From the NCBI GenBank assembly GCA_947474875.1, contig CANJKY010000008.1, forward strand, positions 1 to 15,923: a stretch of DNA of 15,923 bases. Direction: 5' to 3'. Of this stretch, positions 1 through 6,276 are shown piece after piece. The DNA is from Gemmataceae bacterium (lineage in GTDB: Bacteria > Planctomycetota > Planctomycetia > Gemmatales > Gemmataceae). The notes beneath the pieces were generated by a model. That model made no database searches. It was not told where the DNA came from and was given only the letters and a program-made list of their open reading frames with translations. Numbering within the stretch: the first letter of the stretch is position 1; each line of letters begins with the position of its first letter. Made by a program: the position numbers and the translations under genes.

Positions 1-1498
1 CGAGCGACGCGGCGAGCGACACCAGGTACGCGAGGCCGAGCGGGGCGAACATCCGCCCCTCCAGGCCGGACAGCGCAAAGAGCGGCGTGACCACGAGGCA
101 GACGATGAGGGTGGCGTAGACGATGGAGTTTCGGACCTCGCTCGACGCCCTGAATACGACTTTCAGCACCGGCTCGGGCGACGCCTTCAGCCGGTTCTCC
201 CGCAGCCGCCGGTAGATGTTCTCGACATCGACGATGGCGTCATCGACCAGCTCGCCGACGGCGACCGCGATGCCGCCGAGGGTCATGGTGTTGATGGTGA
301 TGCCGAAGTAGCTGAACACCAGCGCGGTGACGAGGACCGACAGCGGGATGGCGGTGAGGGTGATGACGCTCGTCCGCACGCTCGCCAGAAACAGCAGCAG
401 CACCACGAACACCCAGAACGTGCCGTCCCGGATCGCCTCCACCACGTTGTCGATGGCCGCCTGGATGAAGTCCGCCTGCCGGAACACCCGCCGCTCGACG
501 ACCACCCCGGCCGGGGCGGTCGCTTGTAGCTCTTCGAGCGCGGCGTCGAGCTTGGGCGTGAGCGCCAGGGTGTTCGCGGCCGGCTGCTTCTGGACGGCCA
601 GGATGACGCTGCCGCCGCCGACCAGCCGGTCGCCGTCCCGCACCCGCACGCTCCCGTCCCCGCGGCGGACCGGGCCGCCGAACCTCACGTCGGCCACGTC
701 CTTGACCCGCACCGCCCGGCCGTCCCGCCACACCACTGGCGTCTCCTCGATGTCGCGGAGCGCGAGCGTCTGCCCGCTGATGCGGATGAGCGACTCCTTC
801 GCGTCCCGCTCCATCACCCCGCCGCCGGCGAGCACGTTCGCCTTCTCCGCGGCGTCGGTCAGTTGCTGCAACGTCACGTTCTGGCCGGCCAGCCGAGCCG
901 GGGACGTGAGTACCTGGTACTGCCGCAGGTAGCCGCCCATCACCGTCACCTGGGACACCCCGTCCACGGCGAGCAGCCGGTTCCGCACGGCGAACTCGCC
1001 GAACGTGCGGACCTCCATGCCGACGCGGACGGCGTCCTCCGGCGTCTTTGGCGGTTCGGCCGGTCGTAAGCCCACCAGCATCACCTCGCCCATGATGCTG
1101 GAGATCGGGGCCATCACCGGGTTCGCGTCCCGGGGCAGCCGCTCGCGCACCAGTTGCAGTTTCTCGGCGACGACCTGGCGGTCCTGGTAGATGTCAGTGC
1201 CCCAGTCGAACTCGACCCACAGGACCGAGAGGCCGATGCCGGACGCCGACCGCACCCGCTTCACCCCGGTCGCCCCGTTCAGTTGGTACTCGATCGGCCG
1301 GCTGACGAGCTGTTCGACCTCCTCGGGGGCGAGGCCGGGGGCTTCGGTCAGCACCGTCACCGTCGGCCGGTTCAGGTCCGGGAACACGTCCACCGGGGTG
1401 CGGACGAGTTGGTACGCCCCGCCGACCACGAGGGCGAGCGCGGCGACGAGCACCAGCCCGCGGTTCTTAAGCGAGAAGCCGATGACGCGGTCCAGCAC
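1..1498 (-). CDS. cusA: Heavy-metal RND efflux pump, CusA/CzcA type (partial, C-terminus outside window)
   Basis: Inner-membrane proton-driven pump subunit of a tripartite metal exporter. The frame is open to the left edge, so 499 codons of an expected roughly 1,030 or more are present. Seen: first TM near residues 13-31, then PVDVFPDLNRPTVTVLTE (35-52) and the RSASGIGLSVLWVEFDWGTDIY stretch (83-104, quoted in part: GIGLSVLWVEFDWGTDIY), both hallmarks of the HME-RND family. Further on are TM segments near 362-398 and the TM4 proton-relay region MTLGGIAVAVGELVDDAIVD (405-424), with acidic D419, D420, D424 and E426. Start: GTG at 1498-1496 with GGAGG five bases upstream; no in-frame ATG or GTG lies between it and the upstream stop region. 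It begins 14 nt after the adaptor stop, so the two are co-transcribed. The substrate-deciding Met residues of CusA lie beyond the window. Cu/Ag is inferred from neighbours; Co/Zn/Cd (CzcA) is not excluded, so the symbol is provisional. Confidence 0.93.
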   Translation of the reverse strand, partial: MLDRVIGFSLKNRGLVLVAALALVVGGAYQLVRTPVDVFPDLNRPTVTVLTEAPGLAPEEVEQLVSRPIEYQLNGATGVKRVRSASGIGLSVLWVEFDWGTDIYQDRQVVAEKLQLVRERLPRDANPVMAPISSIMGEVMLVGLRPAEPPKTPEDAVRVGMEVRTFGEFAVRNRLLAVDGVSQVTVMGGYLRQYQVLTSPARLAGQNVTLQQLTDAAEKANVLAGGGVMERDAKESLIRISGQTLALRDIEETPVVWRDGRAVRVKDVADVRFGGPVRRGDGSVRVRDGDRLVGGGSVILAVQKQPAANTLALTPKLDAALEELQATAPAGVVVERRVFRQADFIQAAIDNVVEAIRDGTFWVFVVLLLFLASVRTSVITLTAIPLSVLVTALVFSYFGITINTMTLGGIAVAVGELVDDAIVDVENIYRRLRENRLKASPEPVLKVVFRASSEVRNSIVYATLIVCLVVTPLFALSGLEGRMFAPLGLAYLVSLAASL

Positions 1499-1512
1499 GA
1501 CGACCTCCCTTC

Positions 1513-3768
1513 TTATCGCAACGAGGCGAACCCGGTGACGAGCTCGGACACCCCGCGGACGGCCACCTGCTCGCCGGCGGCGAGGCCGCGGACCACCTCC
1601 AGGCGGCGATCGTCCGCCCGCCCCGTCTCCACCGCCCGCCGCTCGAACACCCCGTCCGGGCGGCGGACGAACACCACCTCCGCCCCCGGCTCGCCGGCCA
1701 CCGCGCCGCGCGGCACCGTTACGCCGGCCGCCCCGGAGCCGGTCACGACGGTCACGCCCGCCAGTTGCCCGTGAACCAGCGGCGGCCGGTCCCCACCGTC
1801 GAGGTCCACCCACACGGCGAGTGACCGGCTGTCCGTGCCGACCGTCCGACCGCTGCGGGCCACCCGCCCGGTGAGGACCGTCTCCGGGTCGGCGACGAGC
1901 CGGACGCGGACCGGCTGGCCGACGCGAACCCGCCCCACGTCGCGTTCGGGCACGGCCGCCGTCACCTGCGGCCGGCTCCGGTCGTGGACCGAGAACAACA
2001 CCTCTTGGGCGGCGACCGCCTGCCCGAGCGCCTTCTCGAACGTCACGACCACCCCGGCGAGCGGCGACCGCACCGGGACGGCCGAGAGCACCTGTCTGGT
2101 TTCCACCACCCGATCGATGTCGGCGGCGGCAAACCCGACCGTTTCCAGCTTCCGCCGGAGGGTGTCCGCCTGACTCGTGAGCGAGGCGACCCGCCCTTCC
2201 GCCTCCCACACCCGCCGCCGGGCGACGGCCGGCAGGTCTTTGATGCGGGCGAGCGTGGCCGCTTCGAGTTCGAGGTCCAAACTCACCCGCACGAGGTCGA
2301 GTTGCAGGGCGAGCAGTTCGGGACTGACCACCTCCGCGAGCACGTCGCCGGCCTTCACCACCCGGCCGCGGTCGGTGCAAACCCGGGCGATGACGCCTGC
2401 CAGCGGGGCCGTCGCGGACCCGCGGTCGGCCGGGGGCAGTTCGACCGCCCCGTCGAGTGTGACCGTCTCGTCCACCTCCCCGGCCGCCGCCGCCTGCACG
2501 CGGAGGCCGATGGAGCGTTCCGCCTCCGGGCTGAGTCGCAGGACGCCGGGGGCGAACAGCCCGCCGAGTTCGTGCGCCCCGCGGACCACCACCCGATCGC
2601 CCGGAAACAGCTCCCCGGCGAGAATCTCGACCCGGTCCCCGCTGCGGCGGCCGACGGCGACCGGCTTCTTGCGGTACTCGGACGCCCCGGCGGCACTCGC
2701 CTCCTCGACGAGTACGAACCGGTCCACCCCCTCGCGGGCGACGGCCGAGACCGGCACCGTCGGCCGCGGCTTGTCCGCCGGGAGGACCACTTCGGCCCGC
2801 CCGGTCATGCCCGGCACCACCCGCGGCTCCGCTCCCGAAGGGTTTCCGAGTTCGGCCCAGACGGACCCGAGGTGGGTCACCGGGTCGAGGTACGGGGCGA
2901 CCGCCGACACGCTCGTCCGGAACACCTCGCCCGGGTGGGCGGTCAGCCGCACGTCCACCGGGGTGCCGACGGCCACCCGCGGGAAGTCTTTCTCCAACAC
3001 CCCGACCCGCACCCAAACGGTGGACAGGTCGGCGACCTCGGCCAGGTGCTCGATCGGCTCGACCACCTTGCCGGTCGTCAGTTCGGCGTGGATCACCGTG
3101 CCGCCGACCGGCGTCCGCACCGGCAGCGTCAGGCCGGGATCGGCTTTGCCCCGCTTCAGGAGGGCGTCGAACGAGTCGGCCGCAAGCCCCACGGCGAGCC
3201 ACTTGCTCCTGGCCACCGCCAGCGAGTTTTTCGCCTGGGCCAGTTTCGCCTCGGCGTCGATGAGCGACTGCCCGGCGGCCGCCCCGGCCTCGACGCTCGT
3301 TCGCAGTTCCTTCACCAGCTTCTCGTTCAGCCCGAGTTCGGTCTGCGCGGTGAGCGCGTCCAGTTGCAAGGTGTCCAGGTCCAGGCTCTTCACCTCGGCC
3401 ACCACGTCCCCCGCCCGGACGGGCTGGCCCGGCGCGACGTGGACCTTGACGATCCGCCCCGGCAGCCGGGCGGTCGCAAACCCGTGGTGCGTCCACGGCA
3501 GTTCCACCGTCGCGTAGGCCAGGAGCGTTCCCTCGACCGGCCGCACCTCGACCTCCGCCGTGGTGACGGCCAGGCCGTCCCGCGCCGCCGGGGTGAGGAG
3601 CAGGTGCCCGCGGGCCACGTCCACCTGCACCCCCTTGGTCGGGAGCGGGGCGTGCCCCTCGTGGGCGAGGAGGACCGTCACGCCCACGGTCAGAGCCGCC
3701 GTGACGGTCAGAGCCGCCCGGCGGGCAAGCCGCCGGCGGGGAGGACGATCCGGTACGTTCGGTCGCAT
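1513..3768 (-). CDS. Periplasmic adaptor (membrane fusion protein) with two fused CusB/HlyD-type units
   Basis: Links the RND pump to the outer-membrane channel. The 751 residues are about twice the usual adaptor size (roughly 350-500) because a full adaptor is present twice. Unit 1 (about 50-405): lipoyl half GRIVKVHVAPGQPVRAGDVV (104-123), helical hairpin (128-200), returning lipoyl half (214-237), beta-barrel (252-275), membrane-proximal end DRVVVRGAHEL (391-401). Unit 2 (about 410-751): lipoyl half GVIARVCTDRGRVVKAGDVL (458-477), hairpin (482-545), returning half (564-594), beta-barrel VRVGQPVRVRLVADP (614-628), end EQVAVRGVSELV (733-744). The N-terminus has an Arg-rich start and one hydrophobic segment (16-35) followed by AHEGHA. 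Start ATG 3768 has GAGG six bases upstream; the open frame reaches 3858 but the extra 30 residues lack a signal. It ends 14 nt before the pump gene. The fusion fits three chains supplying six adaptor units to a pump trimer (inference). Confidence 0.9.
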   Translation of the reverse strand: MRPNVPDRPPRRRLARRAALTVTAALTVGVTVLLAHEGHAPLPTKGVQVDVARGHLLLTPAARDGLAVTTAEVEVRPVEGTLLAYATVELPWTHHGFATARLPGRIVKVHVAPGQPVRAGDVVAEVKSLDLDTLQLDALTAQTELGLNEKLVKELRTSVEAGAAAGQSLIDAEAKLAQAKNSLAVARSKWLAVGLAADSFDALLKRGKADPGLTLPVRTPVGGTVIHAELTTGKVVEPIEHLAEVADLSTVWVRVGVLEKDFPRVAVGTPVDVRLTAHPGEVFRTSVSAVAPYLDPVTHLGSVWAELGNPSGAEPRVVPGMTGRAEVVLPADKPRPTVPVSAVAREGVDRFVLVEEASAAGASEYRKKPVAVGRRSGDRVEILAGELFPGDRVVVRGAHELGGLFAPGVLRLSPEAERSIGLRVQAAAAGEVDETVTLDGAVELPPADRGSATAPLAGVIARVCTDRGRVVKAGDVLAEVVSPELLALQLDLVRVSLDLELEAATLARIKDLPAVARRRVWEAEGRVASLTSQADTLRRKLETVGFAAADIDRVVETRQVLSAVPVRSPLAGVVVTFEKALGQAVAAQEVLFSVHDRSRPQVTAAVPERDVGRVRVGQPVRVRLVADPETVLTGRVARSGRTVGTDSRSLAVWVDLDGGDRPPLVHGQLAGVTVVTGSGAAGVTVPRGAVAGEPGAEVVFVRRPDGVFERRAVETGRADDRRLEVVRGLAAGEQVAVRGVSELVTGFASLR

Positions 3769-3889
3769 GGGCCACCTCGCGGTGCGGGCGTCGGGGGGCG
3801 TCGGGCGTGGGCGGAAGTCACCCGGCCGACCGGGTCCGGACAAATGGCTGGCGGGCACACGTGTCGCGGAACCCGACCGACCGAGCTTC

Positions 3890-3901
3890 CCACGGCCGTG
3901 G
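3890..3901 (-). terminator. 12-bp perfect palindrome just after the HMA-protein stop
   Basis: CCACGGCCGTGG directly abuts the TGA of the HMA-domain gene (3904-3902). It can form a short hairpin in the transcript, but no T-run follows and the adaptor gene of the same apparent operon lies downstream. An attenuator, RNA-processing or stabilising hairpin is more likely than a full terminator. A second inverted repeat, ACCCGG-CCGA-CCGGGT (3820-3835), lies in the same 133-nt gap. Confidence 0.3.
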
Positions 3902-4384
3902 TCACTTGGCCGGCTTCTTGTCGAACGAGCCGTCCGGCCCGGCCAACTTGGTCGGCTTGTACTCCGCCTTCTCGACCGCCTCCCACAGGTCTTTTGCCGA
4001 CGGCGTCTTGCCGGCCTTCGGGGTGACGGTCGCGGTCTTCGCCTTCACGTCCACCGCCACCGCCTCGACCCCATCGACCGCGGCGAGTGCTTTCGTCACC
4101 GCCTTCGCGCACCCGGCGCACGTCATCCCGTCCACCGTCAGCACGACCGCCTTCGGGTCGGGCTTGGCCGGCTTGTCGGCCGCCTTCTCACCCTTCCCGT
4201 CGTCGGGCGCGCAGCACTTGCAGCCCGCCTTTGTCGAGGCCTTGGGCAGTTCGAGGGGTTTGGCGTCCTCGCCCGGGCCGTCCGCACCGGGGGTGCAGCA
4301 GGACTTGCCCGGCCCGGCCCACGCCAGCCCGGCCACGGCCACAGCGGCGGCCGCCACCAGCCCGGCGAACAGTTTCGTCACCAT
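3902..4384 (-). CDS. Secreted heavy-metal-associated (HMA) domain protein
   Basis: A 160-residue putative periplasmic metal-binding protein. Residues 1-23 form a signal peptide: K4, an Ala/Val-rich core, then AWA before G24. A linker follows with two cysteine clusters, SCC (28-30) and CKCC (55-58). The HMA domain (about 79-147) has the metal loop MTCAGC (87-92), where the two Cys bind Cu(I), Ag(I), Zn(II) or Hg(II) in this family. A Lys-rich tail follows. Most HMA chaperones (Atx1/CopZ) are cytosolic; a secreted single HMA domain recalls MerP, but the extra CC and CKCC clusters are not part of that family. The ATG at 4384 has AGGAGA with GGAG seven bases upstream. It sits between the Cys-site lipoprotein and the adaptor/pump genes, which suggests it passes metal to the pump or buffers it (inference). 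Confidence 0.88.
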   Translation of the reverse strand: MVTKLFAGLVAAAAVAVAGLAWAGPGKSCCTPGADGPGEDAKPLELPKASTKAGCKCCAPDDGKGEKAADKPAKPDPKAVVLTVDGMTCAGCAKAVTKALAAVDGVEAVAVDVKAKTATVTPKAGKTPSAKDLWEAVEKAEYKPTKLAGPDGSFDKKPAK

Positions 4385-4450
4385 GTCATCTCTCCTGTGG
4401 GTGGGCCGCCGCTGGAACCCCGACCCGGTCGGCCCGAAACCGGCGGGGGT

Positions 4451-4466
4451 GTCCGGAACGCCGGAC
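4451..4466 (-). terminator. Hairpin GTCCGG-4 nt-CCGGAC after the lipoprotein stop
   Basis: A perfect 6-bp stem with a 4-nt loop lies six bases beyond the TGA of the upstream lipoprotein gene (4475-4473). No T-run follows, and the HMA gene starts 66 nt further on. It could dampen read-through or protect the mRNA end. No activity can be read from sequence alone. Confidence 0.33.
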
Positions 4467-4472
4467 GGGGCG

Positions 4473-5339
4473 TCACTTCTTCACGTACTCGGCCGGGGCC
4501 TTCACCTCGCCCGGCTTCTCCTTGGCCAGCACCAGGAACTCCTCGATGCACGGGATGCAGCAGAACTCGTAGGTTTTCCCGCCGATCACCCAGGTGAACT
4601 TCGGGTTGGCCTTGGTTTTGGAGATGGGGCAGATCTTGTCACCCGGCTTCGGGTTGTCGTCGTGCTGGGCGCGGATGCCCTTATACTTCACCGTCGGGAC
4701 CGTGTTCCCGTTCGCGGCGATGTCGGCCGCGGTGTACAGGCCGCCGGGCGAGAGGAACAGTTTCTGCTCCTCGTCGCTCGCCTTCTTGGCCGGCATCTCG
4801 GCTGCGTGCTCGCCCGCCGCCGGCTCGTTCGAGAACGCGATGCGGAACCGCTCGCCGCCCACGTTGATGTTGTTGACCGTGACCTGCACCCGCTTGCCGA
4901 CCATGTCTTTGGGAAGGGCGGCCGTAAACAGCGAGGTCTTCCCCTTCGTGTCCCCCGGCTGCGGCTCCGGCCGGAAGGTCATCTTGTCCGCCTCGGTTGC
5001 CCCTTCCGGCGTGAGGTAAGCGACGAGGTCCTGGGCATCGACCTCCTGCACCCGCGCCTCGTCCTTGCCGAGCATGTACAGGCGGACCACCCCGCCCTTC
5101 TCGAACACCGCCTCGGCGTGATAGCTGTCCCGCCCGAGCGACACCAGGATGCCGCCGTGCGCCCCCGGCTTGTGCCCGTGGGCCTCGTCCCCGGAAGCCC
5201 CCCCCGGCCCCCCGGTGGGTTTCTCGGTCGAGTGTTGGCTCGGGGGCGCAGACGCGGGCGGTTGCGACGAGCCGCCACACCCGACAGCGACCAACCCCGC
5301 GACACCCACTCCGGCCAACAGAAGCAGTCTGCGAACCAT
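4473..5339 (-). CDS. Metal-binding lipoprotein with His-rich N-terminus and C-terminal Cys (YHS/TRASH-like) site
   Basis: A 288-residue envelope lipoprotein: short Arg/Leu-rich signal, then LVAVGC with lipid-carrying C21. A Pro/Ser/Gly linker leads to a His patch HGHKPGAHGG (54-63). Residues 61-145 form a beta-rich domain beginning GGILVSLGRDSYHAEAVFEK (62-81); its pattern recurs in the lipoprotein at 10690-11238. The C-terminal part (about 232-275) holds KICPIS (235-240) and YEFCCIPCIEEF (257-268), a spacing like YHS/TRASH metal-binding modules. The enzyme or transport role is unknown; periplasmic metal capture or sensing is inferred from the ligands. Start ATG 5339 has GGGGAG upstream (GGAG eight bases away). 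The frame is open to 5525, but that extension carries no signal and would bury the lipobox. It is the first gene of the efflux operon. Confidence 0.85.
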   Translation of the reverse strand: MVRRLLLLAGVGVAGLVAVGCGGSSQPPASAPPSQHSTEKPTGGPGGASGDEAHGHKPGAHGGILVSLGRDSYHAEAVFEKGGVVRLYMLGKDEARVQEVDAQDLVAYLTPEGATEADKMTFRPEPQPGDTKGKTSLFTAALPKDMVGKRVQVTVNNINVGGERFRIAFSNEPAAGEHAAEMPAKKASDEEQKLFLSPGGLYTAADIAANGNTVPTVKYKGIRAQHDDNPKPGDKICPISKTKANPKFTWVIGGKTYEFCCIPCIEEFLVLAKEKPGEVKAPAEYVKK

Positions 5340-5549
5340 GATCGTATCTCCCCGAATCGGGCCGGGGTGTGAACCACCGGACCGCGTGATAGAGTGAGGC
5401 CGTACACCGACCAGTCCCGGAGGTCGGAGCAAGGTTTCGGCGAACGTCAGGTCACACCCCGAACGGGCGCGACGGCACATGGATAATGGCAAAGCCGGGA
5501 GTGAAGCGGAGCCGAGACGGCCCACCTCACGCAGCGAAGGGACGCGGAC
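5340..5549 (-). promoter_or_regulatory. Leader/promoter region of the efflux operon
   Basis: A 210-nt gap between the stop of the small Cys-rich gene and the first efflux-operon gene, both on the minus strand. It must hold the ribosome site of the lipoprotein gene and could hold a promoter of the efflux operon. I cannot place -35 and -10 boxes with any confidence. The one structured element is the inverted repeat at 5407-5427. Short open frames crossing this region on the plus strand have no ribosome site and no recognisable product. Confidence 0.35.
5407..5427. promoter_or_regulatory. Candidate operator: CCGACC-9 nt-GGTCGG inverted repeat
   Basis: Perfect 6-bp arms separated by AGTCCCGGA lie 68-88 nt upstream of the first gene of the efflux operon. 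The position and dyad would suit a dimeric metal-responsive repressor or activator. The sequence does not match the CueR/MerR or CopY boxes I know, and no regulator gene is in the window. In G+C-rich DNA such a dyad can occur by chance. Confidence 0.22.
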
Positions 5550-5993
5550 TTAACAGCGCAGGTTGTGGTGCGCGTAGAGGAGTTCGGACGTTGAGAGCGA
5601 GGACGTGCGGTGGTCGAAGCGGGGGGCTGTCAGTACGCGCCCGGAGCAATCGAAGAGTGGGGCCGGGAGGTCGAGTTGCGCCGCTTCCGCGGCGAGAATG
5701 CTGAGCGAGTCGGCCGAGGCGAGCGTCGATGGAGGAGCCGTGGCGGCCGGTGCCGGAGCCCCCTTGCACGGGCACTTCGCCGGGCCGGCCGGCTGATTCT
5801 CACCGTGCTTGGGCGACCCGCTGTCCTTCGGCGTTGGTGTGTGCCCGCAGCACGAATGGTTGTTCGGCCGCTCAACCGGCATCGTAGTTCGCACGGTCTC
5901 GTCGTGGCCCAGCCGCGAGGTCGTACAGCAGCAGAGCATCGGCCCCACTATCAGCGACAGCACCAGTTGGTGAATAACCACGACACGGAGCAT
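5550..5993 (-). CDS. Small secreted Cys/His-rich protein, unknown function
   Basis: 147 residues. The N-terminus (1-20, VVVIHQLVLSLIVGP) is hydrophobic and runs into CCC (21-23), so it is exported or membrane-anchored; one of these Cys may be lipidated. Then come NHSCCGH (45-51), KHGEN (62-66), KCPCKG (73-78), C116, an HHN motif (142-144) and a terminal Cys (147). No catalytic family is recognised. Small Cys-rich envelope proteins of this look occur next to metal-efflux genes in planctomycetes (recollection, not searched). Start ATG 5993 has GAGG five bases upstream; stop TAA. It is divergent from the outer-membrane channel gene and upstream of the efflux operon on the same strand, so it may be co-expressed with either. 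Metal binding is inferred only from Cys/His content. Confidence 0.68.
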   Translation of the reverse strand: MLRVVVIHQLVLSLIVGPMLCCCTTSRLGHDETVRTTMPVERPNNHSCCGHTPTPKDSGSPKHGENQPAGPAKCPCKGAPAPAATAPPSTLASADSLSILAAEAAQLDLPAPLFDCSGRVLTAPRFDHRTSSLSTSELLYAHHNLRC

Positions 5994-6029
5994 CGGACCC
6001 TCGGCGCAAACCCCACAGGCTGCTATCGG

Positions 6030-6057
6030 GCTATACCGAGATTATCGGCAGACACAA
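6030..6057 (-). promoter_or_regulatory. Candidate sigma70-type promoter for the Cys-rich protein gene
   Basis: On the minus strand TTGTGT (6057-6052) and TATAGC (6035-6030) are separated by 16 nt. The -10 box ends 36 nt before the ATG at 5993. Both boxes depart from consensus, and planctomycete promoters are poorly defined, so this is a weak call. Confidence 0.28.
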
Positions 6058-6105
6058 CAGAGAAATCCAGAGAACACCCGTCCAGTAACTTGCGTCCAAA
6101 GCGGA

Positions 6106-6123
6106 CACCCGCAGTACCGGGTG
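6106..6123. promoter_or_regulatory. Candidate operator: CACCCG-CAGTAC-CGGGTG dyad
   Basis: Perfect 6-bp arms with a 6-nt centre that includes GTAC, in the shared upstream region of the divergent pair. Its position, about 150 nt upstream of the outer-membrane channel gene, would allow regulation of it. No match to a named regulator site is recognised. Confidence 0.22.
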
Positions 6124-6276
6124 CGCGGGCAGTCAAACCGGCCTTATCTTTGCTCTGCGAGACCCTGCAACCTCTCCAATAGAGTCAAGTCACCCAGCCC
6201 GCGCATCCGATATGAGTCGCACCGAAAGTGCTGGCGGGCACCTTCCGGCCCTGCGGGGCGAATTTGGAGGGATGCG

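Larger units (their letters stand above)
5994..6276. promoter_or_regulatory. Divergent intergenic region, less G+C-rich than its surroundings
   Basis: 283 nt between the minus-strand Cys-rich gene and the plus-strand outer-membrane channel gene. By eye it is clearly less G+C-rich than the flanking genes, as expected for promoters. It contains a fair sigma70-like pair for the minus strand (6030-6057) and an 18-bp dyad (6106-6123). The plus-strand frame is open from 6121, but translation from there gives no signal peptide, while the ATG at 6277 does. No convincing plus-strand promoter was found. Confidence 0.5.

Noticed and set aside
1984..4026. 680-codon open frame on the plus strand opposite the adaptor gene
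   Set aside because: Its product is Arg/His/Pro/Gly-rich with no recognisable domain. It is the antisense shadow expected in G+C-rich coding DNA, while the minus strand encodes a clear adaptor.
5610..6182. 190-codon plus-strand frame opposite the Cys-rich gene and into the intergenic region
   Set aside because: No ribosome site, no domain, and it covers the likely promoter region. The minus-strand product has a signal peptide and ordered Cys motifs.
6121..6276. N-terminal extension of the outer-membrane channel gene
   Set aside because: The added residues contain no signal, and the ATG at 6277 has a proper GGAGG and starts a lipoprotein signal.
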